From Rhizophlyctis rosea (lineage: Eukaryota; Chytridiomycota; Chytridiomycetes; Rhizophlyctidales; Rhizophlyctidaceae), in the NCBI GenBank assembly GCA_027596075.1, contig JADGJC010000481.1, positions 1-23,363 on the forward strand: a DNA stretch of 23,363 bases. Reading direction: 5' to 3'. How positions within the stretch are numbered: position 1 is the stretch's first letter; each line of letters opens with the position of its first letter. Below the pieces are notes generated by a model. That model was not told where the DNA came from. It did not search any database and was given only the letters and a program-made list of their open reading frames with translations. The position numbers and the translations under genes were made by a program. Below are positions 1 to 7,539 of the stretch, one piece after another.

Positions 1-2913
1 TATCGTCAGTCCTGCAACAGAAGATGTTATCTTGTTCGTCTGCGTGACCGAGGGGTACCATTGAATGCTGGTGCTATTCATGTCCCACGCATTTAGCAAT
101 AGTGGTGAAGTGATGTTGAAAGAATTGATTGTCACCTGCCCGCTGTAAGCGGTCACTCCGCTTTTAGCATTTCGCCCCCATTGGAGAATAATTGCATCAC
201 CATCAACCACGGTTACAGTGGTCGAGAATGAACGAGCGTTTCCGTACCCACCGGGTGTTGTCATGCTTCCTGTTGAAGAAATCGCGCCGCTTGTCCAGAC
301 AATGGCTCCACCACGAAGGATACAAACAGTACATCCAGCCTGCAACCAACCACCGCTAAAGGTGCCCATGTATACACCACTGTGGTCACCAGATACTGTG
401 TAAGTACCAGCGTAGAGTTGAGGATACTGAACTCCATTGTAAGTAACGTAGCCATAGATTAGTTTCGGGTTGATGTTTAGAATGTTGGTGATGGTGGCAG
501 GCGAGGAAAATCCATTTTGCCGCGGTGAAGAATTCGACATATACATCACATTCCCGCTTTGAAGTCCCATGACCGGAGGCGTTGTCGTATTCTGCAAATT
601 CTCGGTGAGACCGTACAGTTGCGTCTTCCCTTGGTGAACAGTTAAACCAGAAACCGTCAAAGATGACAATGATCCGACTTGGGTGATCTGACTTTGAACA
701 GCGTTGACACTCAATGTCCCATTGCCGGTTTTCGTCAACCCCGTCGATGCTACCAGATCGGCGATCTTCAAATACGGGACCAATGAGTTGGTGATCATTG
801 TATTCGTCCCGGTGGTGTTGGTGTACGAAGACAAGGCACTCGATATGAGCAAGTTGACCTGACTGGTTGTCGAATAAGGATTTAATGAACTCGACGTAAT
901 GAAACCCTGGCTACTTACGAAACTCTCTGTTGCTAATCGCAGATTCTTGCTGTACACCGAACCACCAACATAAGTGTCTCCAGATATACCACATCCCCCA
1001 TAAACGGTGAGTTGACCACTGTAGCAATCCGTAGATGCGACCGGGGCTAAATTGCTACCCACGGGAGGGGTGATACTACACGGCGCCGTGTTCAAATACG
1101 GATACAGAGTGGCATTATAGAGATTCCCGGGAACAATGCTGAATCCATAACTAAGCTGTGAGTCCCCTGCTGCGGTCCCTTGATTCGTGATACCCTTTGT
1201 ACCTACGGTCGTAATGTTGTATATTATGGTCGTGTATGATTTTTTGCCAAGCATGGAAAGAAGAGTCCCTACACCGGCTGCCGTTGCCGCGGCTGCTAAA
1301 ATTGCTCCAATGGATGATGCAGCGGTGGTGCTGATGAGCGCTTGCCCTTCTGCGATTTCGGCTGTTATCAAGGCACCCTCCGCCGTGATGGCTATTCCTT
1401 CCGCTACGACGGCGCCGAGTGCGGCGCCTATTTCTGCCTGCATTGCCGCGCTTTCCGCCGCAAGCGCACCACCCATCGCCTCGACTTGGGCTGTCAACGC
1501 CTCTAGTTGCACCTGGATCTCTTCCGTCTGTGCCTGGATACCTTCAGTCTGCGCCTGGATTTCTTCCGTTTGTGCTTGCAACTCTTCTGTCTGTGCTTGC
1601 GTTTGGTCGATCTTCTCTTCAGTCGCCGGAGAAATGCTGATTAGATTTTCTTCAATGAGGATACCATTGCCGCCTCTGTAATTACCAGCCAAACCGATAG
1701 GGCTGTTGATGATGGTCAAATCGTCCACTTGTAAAGAGATTTCATTCTCCAAAACTTGAAGGGGATACATGCCCTTGTAATTGGCGGCAAGCCCAACCGG
1801 GGAGTTGATTATTGTGATGTCGTCCACTTGAAGCGAGATTTCGTTCTCCAAGATTTGTAGAGGATACATTGCCGCATATCCACCCACTAATCCTAATCCA
1901 GGGACCTTCTTGATGGTGAGATTATCCACGAGACAATCGAGACCTAATCCTCCGGTTGAGGTAAGCGGACCTTCTGGGTTGGTGGAGACTGCCAACTGAT
2001 TCTCTGGGTTGATATATGTGGTTCTCGTTGTAAAGTCTGGTCTGACGGAGACGATTCTTCTCCCTTCGACCGGCGCAGAAATGTCGATAGCCGTTTGCAC
2101 GCCCGCTTGATAGAGTTGGTTGCAGTAAGCCACGGACGGAACATAATTGTCTGGTAATGTAAAACTTTCGGTGACTTTAATGAAAGGAATTGAAAGAGTT
2201 TCAGCGCCATCAAACGTAAAGAGAGAATTCGATTCGAAACCTTCCAGAGTGAAGAATGGAATTCTACCTGCTCCTTGATTTACCAGATCCAATGTCCCAT
2301 TCGCTTGGGTGAACGTGTTGCTGGTCCTCATGTAAACGTATTCATATTTCGGATACTTGCTCGTGTCCACGGAAGTCCAATTGGAAAGGAATGATAGCAC
2401 GGAAGTATCACTTGCTGAATGAATGGCACCTTGTCTTTCATAGTGTGTTTCAATGATCTCCAATTGAGATTCGTCGTTGAGTTTGAAATCGTTGCTTGAC
2501 GCGTTGAGTGAGATGTTAGCCCATATTTCATTCTCCGTATTTGTGTCTAGGGACACTTGCAATGGTGCCGTTGTTCCTAAATGGGCATCTGATGCTAGCA
2601 ATACCTTTGGAAGGACAGCGAGTTGATTGTTCACAACTTGAAGCGTGTTAGAATCATATTGAACGGTCAGAGTAGCCTGACCGTCTGTTACCACGGATTG
2701 CAAGGGTCCCTGTGCAACGAGGCTGTTTATCGATAACTCGCCGAACCGGTTGTTGACAACATTTCCATATATCAAATCAAAGGGAGCATCCGATGATCCA
2801 ATGGATATGATCGTGTTCGATCTTGGAAAGGGTCGCAACAAACCGCTTACATAAGTGGTCCCAATCAGCCATGCGCTGTCGATTTCTTGTAATCCGCTGA
2901 TAAATCTGTACAT
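1..2913 (-). CDS. Giant fibre-like protein (partial, runs off left edge)
   Basis: An open frame of 971 codons with no stop runs from an ATG at 2913 to the window edge, so the C-terminus is missing. I translated the minus strand by hand. Visible parts: a beta-rich N-terminal region rich in Asn, Thr and Ser; two near-identical 33-residue repeats beginning at residue 349 (1672-1869), with a degenerate half copy before them; a run of exact 7-residue QAQTEEI-type repeats (about 1476-1606), expected to form a coiled coil; a long Ala/Gly/Ile-rich stretch (about 1247-1476); then Gly/Ser/Thr-rich sequence like phage and adenovirus fibre shafts. Modular repeats plus a trimeric-type coiled coil suggest a receptor-binding fibre or spike on the particle. 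That role is inferred from architecture and from the neighbouring capsid genes; no known fibre knob is recognised. Confidence 0.72.
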   Translation of the reverse strand, partial: MYRFISGLQEIDSAWLIGTTYVSGLLRPFPRSNTIISIGSSDAPFDLIYGNVVNNRFGELSINSLVAQGPLQSVVTDGQATLTVQYDSNTLQVVNNQLAVLPKVLLASDAHLGTTAPLQVSLDTNTENEIWANISLNASSNDFKLNDESQLEIIETHYERQGAIHSASDTSVLSFLSNWTSVDTSKYPKYEYVYMRTSNTFTQANGTLDLVNQGAGRIPFFTLEGFESNSLFTFDGAETLSIPFIKVTESFTLPDNYVPSVAYCNQLYQAGVQTAIDISAPVEGRRIVSVRPDFTTRTTYINPENQLAVSTNPEGPLTSTGGLGLDCLVDNLTIKKVPGLGLVGGYAAMYPLQILENEISLQVDDITIINSPVGLAANYKGMYPLQVLENEISLQVDDLTIINSPIGLAGNYRGGNGILIEENLISISPATEEKIDQTQAQTEELQAQTEEIQAQTEGIQAQTEEIQVQLEALTAQVEAMGGALAAESAAMQAEIGAALGAVVAEGIAITAEGALITAEIAEGQALISTTAASSIGAILAAAATAAGVGTLLSMLGKKSYTTIIYNITTVGTKGITNQGTAAGDSQLSYGFSIVPGNLYNATLYPYLNTAPCSITPPVGSNLAPVASTDCYSGQLTVYGGCGISGDTYVGGSVYSKNLRLATESFVSSQGFITSSSLNPYSTTSQVNLLISSALSSYTNTTGTNTMITNSLVPYLKIADLVASTGLTKTGNGTLSVNAVQSQITQVGSLSSLTVSGLTVHQGKTQLYGLTENLQNTTTPPVMGLQSGNVMYMSNSSPRQNGFSSPATITNILNINPKLIYGYVTYNGVQYPQLYAGTYTVSGDHSGVYMGTFSGGWLQAGCTVCILRGGAIVWTSGAISSTGSMTTPGGYGNARSFSTTVTVVDGDAIILQWGRNAKSGVTAYSGQVTINSFNITSPLLLNAWDMNSTSIQWYPSVTQTNKITSSVAGLTI
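1476..1606 (-). repeat. 21-bp tandem repeat encoding 7-residue QTEE(I/L)QA units
   Basis: Within the fibre-like gene, about five 21-base units encode Q-A-Q-T-E-E-(I/L/G) heptads. The exact 7-residue period with a hydrophobic residue once per unit fits a parallel coiled-coil stalk. The 21-bp repeat could change copy number by slippage without breaking the frame. Confidence 0.75.
1672..1869 (-). repeat. Two tandem 99-bp (33-residue) coding repeats in the fibre gene
   Basis: The units start with MYPLQ(I/V)LENE and differ at only a few residues (1771-1869 and 1672-1770). A weaker half unit with LVDNLTIKK precedes them. They look like duplicated shaft modules. Confidence 0.8.
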
Positions 2914-3051
2914 GCTGTCTAGTTATTCAAAAGCTCTGAAATATTAACAACGCTTTTTAAAAAGCGTTAGCAAAAGTAGAAACATCGGTAAGCTATATGA
3001 TGCCATTAGATTCTACTTTTGGTGTCGCTTTTTAAAAAGCGACTAACACAT
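2914..3051. promoter_or_regulatory. Intergenic region with paired 20-bp palindromes
   Basis: Two perfect 20-bp palindromes with a TTTTTAAAAA centre lie at 2949-2968 and 3024-3043. Inside them an inverted pair, CAAAAGTAGAA (2971-2981) and TTCTACTTTTG (3011-3021), lets the whole block fold into one long hairpin. The right half directly follows the stop of the small minus-strand gene ending at 3052, and the left half lies just upstream of the fibre start at 2913. The block could end the ATPase-side transcript, start the fibre transcript, or do both. Confidence 0.6.
3009..3043 (-). terminator. Candidate 3'-end signal, copy 1 (palindrome plus CACCAAAAGTAGAATC)
   Basis: Read on the minus strand, this begins 8 bases after the stop at 3052 with a GTCGC-T5-A5-GCGAC palindrome followed by ACCAAAAGTAGAATC. 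A 29-base stretch of it is repeated exactly at the 3' end of the capsid gene (7357-7385), in the same sense relative to the gene. Position after a stop codon plus hairpin potential suggest transcript termination or 3' processing. Confidence 0.5.
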
Positions 3052-3294
3052 TCAAGCAGTTTGGCTGTCTGCTCCGTCATCGCCGCCCGTCTGTGTTTGC
3101 TCCTCTCTCTTTCTGCCACGGGTACGCTTTGGCTTACCAACCTCTTTTTGGGCATTGTGTAAAAGTTCTTCGGCGAGGTCCTCGTGGTACGAATTGATGA
3201 CCTTTTGTTTCACACCCGAATCCACCGCAACCCATTCCGGGTTGGTACTCAAATGTTCCAAGACTTTGTTGAGTTTTTCCATCGATCTGATCAT
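3052..3294 (-). CDS. Small protein with basic C-terminal tail, unknown function
   Basis: This 80-residue protein starts at the ATG at 3294; the frame opens upstream only with a TTG at 3303. It lies 21 bases downstream of the ATPase stop on the same strand, so the two are probably co-transcribed. The first half is predicted helical with charged residues. The second half has a basic KPKRTRGRKREE segment, a possible nuclear-localisation or DNA-binding signal, and an acidic Gly/Asp tail. I do not recognise the family. A DNA-binding or packaging accessory role is only suggested by its position. Confidence 0.6.
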   Translation of the reverse strand: MIRSMEKLNKVLEHLSTNPEWVAVDSGVKQKVINSYHEDLAEELLHNAQKEVGKPKRTRGRKREEQTQTGGDDGADSQTA

Positions 3295-3315
3295 CTTTAT
3301 CAATTGAGCAACATT

Positions 3316-4083
3316 TTATTTTTCAGTGAACCTTTCCACAGAACGCAACGGTTCGGTGAAGTTCATCTTGAAGGTGTCACTATCTTGGTCCGCTTCTCCG
3401 TTTATGTAGAGAAAATGATAGTTTTGGTTCGTGGCTTCCTTCAAAGCGGCATCAAACTGTTTCGGGGTGAGATGATAAGAGAGTTCATTCGAGATCTTCT
3501 TGGTAGCCCGTCCATCCAACGCCCAGATACACCAATACTGCGTATTTGAGAGTTGTAGCGATGTCAACATCGTAACGGACTGAACGCTACATATGATTGA
3601 ACAATTGTATTGGCGACAAGTGGAATAGAAAATGTCCACATATTTCCGTGCTTCCTTGGCTTTCAAAAAATTCCCGGAATCGTCCAAAATGACCAAGGTT
3701 GCTGAATGTTCCGGATCGGTAAGGTAAGCCTGCTTCTGCTTTTCAGGAATCCCCTGCAAGGTTTCGTTGGTCACCTGATCGGTACACCAGATTTTCGCTT
3801 GCCGAGCACCTTTGATCGATTGCAACGATGTATACGTCCTGTCAAGAAACACCGTTGGCGAAACGATGATGATGGAGTCGAAAGCGCGAGAGTAGCCCTT
3901 GAGGATCATGGAACAAATCAGGTTGGTCTTGCCGGCTTTTCTTTTGCCTAGCAGCGTCATGGCAAACCCACCGCTAGTTGGGCGGGGCAACCCGATGGGT
4001 ATCATGTCATAATCGCGTTTAACAGCCGGCTTGAACTTGACGGGTTCGAGTTTGAATTTTGGCACCTTCTTCGTCTTTGGCAT
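3316..4083 (-). CDS. FtsK/HerA-type (A32-like) genome-packaging ATPase
   Basis: This 255-residue protein would drive viral DNA into preformed capsids using ATP. A Walker A loop GKRKAGKT is at residues 46-53, preceded by a hydrophobic strand. A Walker B strand LVILDDS is at about 130-136, with the paired acidic residues expected for metal and water activation. It is followed by a CRQYNCSIICSVQS segment matching the sensor strand of A32-like ATPases. Length and motif order fit the short packaging ATPases of polinton-like viruses and virophages (usually about 250 residues). The N-terminal 25 residues are lysine-rich. It starts at the ATG at 4083 and is divergent from the penton gene with only 39 bases between them, so that gap must hold both promoters. 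The frame is intact. Confidence 0.9.
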   Translation of the reverse strand: MPKTKKVPKFKLEPVKFKPAVKRDYDMIPIGLPRPTSGGFAMTLLGKRKAGKTNLICSMILKGYSRAFDSIIIVSPTVFLDRTYTSLQSIKGARQAKIWCTDQVTNETLQGIPEKQKQAYLTDPEHSATLVILDDSGNFLKAKEARKYVDIFYSTCRQYNCSIICSVQSVTMLTSLQLSNTQYWCIWALDGRATKKISNELSYHLTPKQFDAALKEATNQNYHFLYINGEADQDSDTFKMNFTEPLRSVERFTEK

Positions 4084-4122
4084 CTAAAATAATTAATCCT
4101 TTACCTTAATCCAAAGAAAACA
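4084..4122. promoter_or_regulatory. 39-bp divergent promoter region, ATPase / penton
   Basis: The start codons of two divergent virion genes are separated by this AT-rich stretch (AATAATTAAT, then an A-rich leader before the plus-strand ATG). There is no space for separate conventional promoters, so shared or overlapping initiation is likely. Confidence 0.4.
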
Positions 4123-4788
4123 ATGTATAGAGAATACCAGTTCTTCACGTCTTCCAGCATGGACCAGAAATATGTCACCTTCCCGATGCGTGGAAACGTC
4201 TATTGCTGGGCTTACAAATTGCACGAGGTGTGTATACCCCTAGCGTTTAACACCACGGATTCGAGCAACAATGCCGTTGTCTTTGAGCGCAACGGATCCA
4301 TGAAGACAGCCGTTCTGCCCACCGGAAATCATAATGCGGCTACGTTCCCCGCCGCTTTGGAGCAGAGTTTGAACAATGCCAGTACAAACAAAGATTTTGT
4401 GGTCACATTCGATGAAGTATCCCGCAGATTGACGATCTCCGCAGACACCGCTTTCACCATTCATCCGTTCGCTGACGGTACAACCGCTTTTCGACAACTT
4501 GGAATGTCCAAATATGCCCCATCGACCACAGGAACTTCGATGTCATTTGGAATCGCCGATTTCACAAACACCAGTCCAATCTTGCTCACCAGTTCGCATC
4601 TGACGAGCAAGGATGTTACATTCCCTTCGCAAAATAACATCAACGTCCTCGCGATGATTGATGTAAGTTCTCCGCAGAACTCCGTCTGCAAGTGGGTTAA
4701 CCATGCGGGCAATTATCTAGTCGTAGATAGCAATCTCGCCCAGGTTGATTTCACATTGCTGAACGCCAGCCACATTGCGTCCAATTGA
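4123..4788 (+). CDS. Penton-like minor capsid protein
   Basis: This 221-residue protein is predicted almost wholly beta-stranded, with no charged clusters and no coiled coil. The N-terminus (YREYQFFTSSSMDQ) and the stretch around residues 66-85 (LPTGNHNAATFPAALEQSLN) match the pattern typical of polinton-like penton proteins, where a PxGxY-like loop is followed by a helix ending in a run such as LNN. In this family a single jelly-roll protein occupies the five-fold vertices. Placement beside the packaging ATPase and upstream of the capsid gene supports this. An A-rich leader (AAAACA) precedes the ATG. The call rests on pattern and context, not on a search. Confidence 0.68.
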   Translation: MYREYQFFTSSSMDQKYVTFPMRGNVYCWAYKLHEVCIPLAFNTTDSSNNAVVFERNGSMKTAVLPTGNHNAATFPAALEQSLNNASTNKDFVVTFDEVSRRLTISADTAFTIHPFADGTTAFRQLGMSKYAPSTTGTSMSFGIADFTNTSPILLTSSHLTSKDVTFPSQNNINVLAMIDVSSPQNSVCKWVNHAGNYLVVDSNLAQVDFTLLNASHIASN

Positions 4789-4896
4789 ACTCGACCAGCC
4801 GTACTCGGTTTTGCTTTCTATTCTGGACGACGAAGACGACCCCATCACTTACACTTAAACGCATCTTTGGAAAATTAGCCAACAACAAGTTAAAGA

Positions 4897-5430
4897 ATGA
4901 CCGATTCAGAATCAGAACGCATCGACCTGTCCGATCTGATGAGAAATCTCATGCACGATCCAAAGAAGATGGAGGAATTCTCCAGAGACATTCTCGGCGA
5001 CGAGGAATACGACAGGCTTCAAGAGGAATCCAAGGATGACACAAAAATGATCACGTTTCCGGACTTTCGCGGAATGAGCGAAGGAAGGATGATGGAGATC
5101 ATCAACTCCGCACACAAAGACTACATCTACATCAAGAATGAAGACGAGAAGATCCTGGAATTGAAGAATATCTTTACCATGGACAATCTGACCCACGTCA
5201 TTGGAAACGTGTTTCAAGGGAAGATAGAAAAGGGCGATTACTTTGATGAGTTTGGTTTCGTGAAGAGCATTTGGTACAAGTCGAAACCAATGGAATCGGC
5301 TGTCAAAGATGAGATCAATGTGATGTTCACCTTCACGAAATGCCTAGACCTTGTAATGGAGCCGGATCAGGACAAAGGAGAGGAACCCAAGTTGGACGTT
5401 GAAGATTATGAGCAACTTTCTGATGAATAG
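4897..5430 (+). CDS. Acidic 177-residue protein, unknown function
   Basis: The protein begins with a Ser/Glu/Asp-rich stretch (MTDSESERIDLSDLM) and ends with an acidic tail (VEDYEQLSDE). The middle is predicted mostly helical, with no cysteines suggesting a metal site and no membrane segment. It sits between the penton gene and the lysine-rich gene on the same strand, with about 100 non-coding bases before it and 56 after it. Its place in the particle-building block suggests a structural or assembly role, possibly a scaffold or a partner of the following basic protein, but I do not recognise the family. It ends in TAG, which shows that TAG acts as a normal stop in this element. Confidence 0.65.
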   Translation: MTDSESERIDLSDLMRNLMHDPKKMEEFSRDILGDEEYDRLQEESKDDTKMITFPDFRGMSEGRMMEIINSAHKDYIYIKNEDEKILELKNIFTMDNLTHVIGNVFQGKIEKGDYFDEFGFVKSIWYKSKPMESAVKDEINVMFTFTKCLDLVMEPDQDKGEEPKLDVEDYEQLSDE

Positions 5431-5465
5431 TTGCGTTTGCTTTGGCAACTTTGAAGCTTTTTTTC

Positions 5466-5473
5466 TATCGATA
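5466..5473 (+). promoter_or_regulatory. TATCGATA motif 13 bases before an ATG
   Basis: The palindrome TATCGATA lies just upstream of the start of the lysine-rich gene at 5487. The same octamer lies 11 and 16 bases before two other start codons in this window, so it may be an initiator or a short late-type promoter element. Confidence 0.45.
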
Positions 5474-5486
5474 GATACAAAACACA

Positions 5487-6086
5487 ATGGAAGAGACGCC
5501 GGAAAACGTGGTCGATCCCCAACAACCGATTGAAGAGCCCAAGAAGAAAAAGCGCGTGATCTCCCCTGAAGCCGAGGCAAAGATGCTTGAAAATCTCGCT
5601 CGGGCTAGGGAACAAAGGAATATCAATAGGACGAACACCACAAAGTACCCGAAGGGGAAGAAACGGGAACGCGCAAAGGAAATGTACGAGGCAGATATAA
5701 ACGCCAAAGCAGAGGAGAAAGCCAAGAAACTCGCTGAAGAATTAATTGCCAAGAAACAGCAAGAAGAGGAACTTTCCGAATTTAGAAAATGGAAAGAATC
5801 TCAAACAGAAAAACCAGCGGACACCGAGCCGGAATCGGAACCGGAAACCAAACCGAAGAAAAAGACTACGAAAAAAGCAGAGGAACCCAAGAAAGCCACG
5901 AAAAAGGCAGTATCTGCGAAACCTGCCAAACCTGCCAAGGCTCCATCAGCAAAATCCCCCAAAACTCCGAAAGCAAAAGTCCAAAAACGCTCTACACAGC
6001 CCGCAGAATCCCAGGAACCGTCGTGGTCGAATTCAACTGATATCTACGGTTCATCAGGTTTCAACATTGACGACTTTCTTGGCTGA
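5487..6086 (+). CDS. Lysine-rich, histone-H1-like core protein
   Basis: The protein has 199 residues. The N-terminus is acidic and followed by a PKKKKR cluster, a likely nuclear-localisation signal. Residues about 60-115 form a charged helix of coiled-coil type (KAEEKAKKLAEELIAKKQQEEEL). From about 125 to 170 there are Lys/Ala/Pro repeats (KPAKPAKAPSAKSPKTPKAK) of the kind seen in histone H1 tails and viral DNA-condensing proteins. It ends in a short hydrophobic-acidic tail (NIDDFLG) that may dock to the capsid. A role in neutralising or organising packaged DNA is inferred from composition and from its place just before the major capsid gene. Low-complexity composition alone cannot exclude another role. 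Confidence 0.65.
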   Translation: MEETPENVVDPQQPIEEPKKKKRVISPEAEAKMLENLARAREQRNINRTNTTKYPKGKKRERAKEMYEADINAKAEEKAKKLAEELIAKKQQEEELSEFRKWKESQTEKPADTEPESEPETKPKKKTTKKAEEPKKATKKAVSAKPAKPAKAPSAKSPKTPKAKVQKRSTQPAESQEPSWSNSTDIYGSSGFNIDDFLG

Positions 6087-6117
6087 ATTTTTTTTCGTGG
6101 AGTCTAGATAAAATACC

Positions 6118-6216
6118 ATGTCAGTCGGATTGTTGAATTATCGATTTCCGCCCGTGTTGCCTAGTACAGTCGGAATCACGGGAAATATGGAACAGTGAAT
6201 AACAAATGTCCCTCCA
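6118..6216 (+). pseudogene. Probable N-terminal part of the major capsid gene, cut off by an in-frame TGA
   Basis: An ATG at 6118 opens a frame encoding 26 residues (MSVGLLNYRFPPVLPSTVG and on) and meets TGA at 6196-6198. The downstream frame is the same one and reaches the next ATG at 6217 with no further stop. The peptide reads like ordinary capsid N-terminal sequence, and the codons between the TGA and 6217 also read as sensible protein. The simplest view is that one nonsense change separates the native start from the body of the capsid protein. The alternative is a short upstream reading frame. Confidence 0.55.
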
Positions 6217-7362
6217 ATGAATGGAGTCACATTTCGATCGGATCAGACAACTTCCGTAATATTCAACTTCCAAAACACATCTCACTATATGAGGACTGTG
6301 CAATCCTTCCTCTCTATGGAGATCGTGCCCCGGGCGGCAAACGGCGCCGAAGTCATCAATGCTGCCACCGCAAACACGGTGCAAGGCGTGTCGAGATGTT
6401 TTAGCCGTTTGGTGATACGGTACGCAGGGCAGGAAGTCGAAAACAACCAGTTCTATCATGATTTCTGCAACTGGCACTACAGTACCTTGAGTCTGGGAAA
6501 GAAACGGATGTTAACCAAATGGGAGGGTCGTGGCACAACGGACGCATTCGCTAACGGTAGGAAGAAGTTTATTCACCCAATCGTCAGTGGTCTCTTCATG
6601 ACTGATCAAGCCATCCCGTTGCCGATTTTCCAAAATTCGTCAGGATTCCAGGTCGAGTTGTTCCTTTCTCCAGTCCAAGAGGTCTTCACTTCATCAAATG
6701 TCAGTTATTATGAAATCACGCCCAAGTATAATTACCTTGCAGTGACACCGCAGCCCGTGTTCACTGCCGCACTTCGTGGAGCGGTCGCTCAAGGGAAGAG
6801 CATGTACACTTTCTTCCAAACACCTCAATGGGGTCAATCTAACGGGAATGGCTCCATGCAGCAGGTCATTCAGATCGATGTCAACCAGTGCACCTCCATC
6901 GAGTCCTTTGAACTCGGTTTTTATGATGATGCACAGTACGCCGACCAGACGAAAGACAAGGCGCTCCGTTGGGGAAATGCATACTTGAAAGAATGGAGAG
7001 CGGAATTCAACGGTATGCCAAATCCGAACCAACTGTCTTTCGGTTATGCCGGGGGCTACGATCCTGCTCTCGTCGCCATCAACTTCCTGTCGCAAACTGG
7101 TAACATTTACAGCCTTGGCGACGAAGTTTACATCGAGGACAACTTTGAAACTCAAACTTTCCGAATTGGCTACTCCTTCACTTCGGAGACGGAATATTCC
7201 GGTACAGGGCTTCAGACCTTGGGAGCCAACAGTCCATACTTGACGGTCTACACGAACCACTCCCAAGTCGTCCCGAACACCACACGTATCCTGTGGTGCA
7301 TTGTCAAATCTCGGATCATCGAGTTCCGCGGATCAATTGTCGGCGTGAGCGATATCTTTTAA
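6217..7362 (+). CDS. Major capsid protein, double-jelly-roll type (start disrupted)
   Basis: The frame gives 381 residues from the ATG at 6217, but the native start is probably at 6118 (see the preceding entry), which would make about 414 residues. The protein is predicted beta-rich, with Tyr/Phe/Asn-rich strands, many loops and no low complexity, as in double-jelly-roll capsid proteins of polinton-like viruses. The motifs SRLVIRYAGQEVENNQFYHDF and SFELGFYDDAQYADQ resemble strands and loops of such capsids. It is the longest globular virion protein here and follows the penton and core genes. The stop TAA at 7360-7362 is part of a TTTTAAAAAG sequence belonging to the candidate 3'-end signal. 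I assign it from fold-type pattern, size and gene order. With the internal TGA it may be non-functional or translated only from the second ATG. Confidence 0.7.
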   Translation: MNGVTFRSDQTTSVIFNFQNTSHYMRTVQSFLSMEIVPRAANGAEVINAATANTVQGVSRCFSRLVIRYAGQEVENNQFYHDFCNWHYSTLSLGKKRMLTKWEGRGTTDAFANGRKKFIHPIVSGLFMTDQAIPLPIFQNSSGFQVELFLSPVQEVFTSSNVSYYEITPKYNYLAVTPQPVFTAALRGAVAQGKSMYTFFQTPQWGQSNGNGSMQQVIQIDVNQCTSIESFELGFYDDAQYADQTKDKALRWGNAYLKEWRAEFNGMPNPNQLSFGYAGGYDPALVAINFLSQTGNIYSLGDEVYIEDNFETQTFRIGYSFTSETEYSGTGLQTLGANSPYLTVYTNHSQVVPNTTRILWCIVKSRIIEFRGSIVGVSDIF

Positions 7363-7385
7363 AAAGCGACACCAAAAGTAGAATC
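7357..7385 (+). terminator. Candidate 3'-end signal, copy 2, overlapping the capsid stop codon
   Basis: These 29 bases (TTTTAAAAAGCGACACCAAA and on) are identical to the minus-strand sequence after the stop at 3052. The copy overlaps the capsid TAA. Its upstream palindrome arm is incomplete here because the coding sequence occupies that space. Confidence 0.5.
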
Positions 7386-7434
7386 AAGAATTATCCGATA
7401 AAATAGCTTCATATGTCTCTAGTTTGAGGAGCGA

Positions 7435-7539
7435 CTACAACTTTCGCCTCCCGGCTCGTAACTTGTTTACCTTATTCCAATACGCTTTGAGTTGACTCGG
7501 CATTTTTCGAGTTGAAACCAACTTTTTCTTTTGAGGCAT
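7435..7539 (-). CDS. 34-residue strongly basic peptide
   Basis: A short frame starts at the ATG at 7539 and stops at TAG 7435-7437. About a third of its residues are Lys or Arg, with a terminal RAGRRKL. It overlaps the 3' end of the larger minus-strand gene (7472-7873) in another frame. A TATCGATA octamer lies 16 bases before the ATG, as it does for two other genes. The composition recalls small DNA-bound core peptides such as adenovirus mu, but homology cannot be shown at this length. It is a plausible hidden virion gene. Confidence 0.4.
   Translation of the reverse strand: MPQKKKLVSTRKMPSQLKAYWNKVNKLRAGRRKL

Noticed and set aside
1187..1681. A 164-residue plus-strand open frame rich in Ala, Ser and Cys
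   Set aside because: It is the reverse of the fibre gene's Ala-rich and coiled-coil repeats. The periodic codons come from the 21-bp repeat on the other strand.
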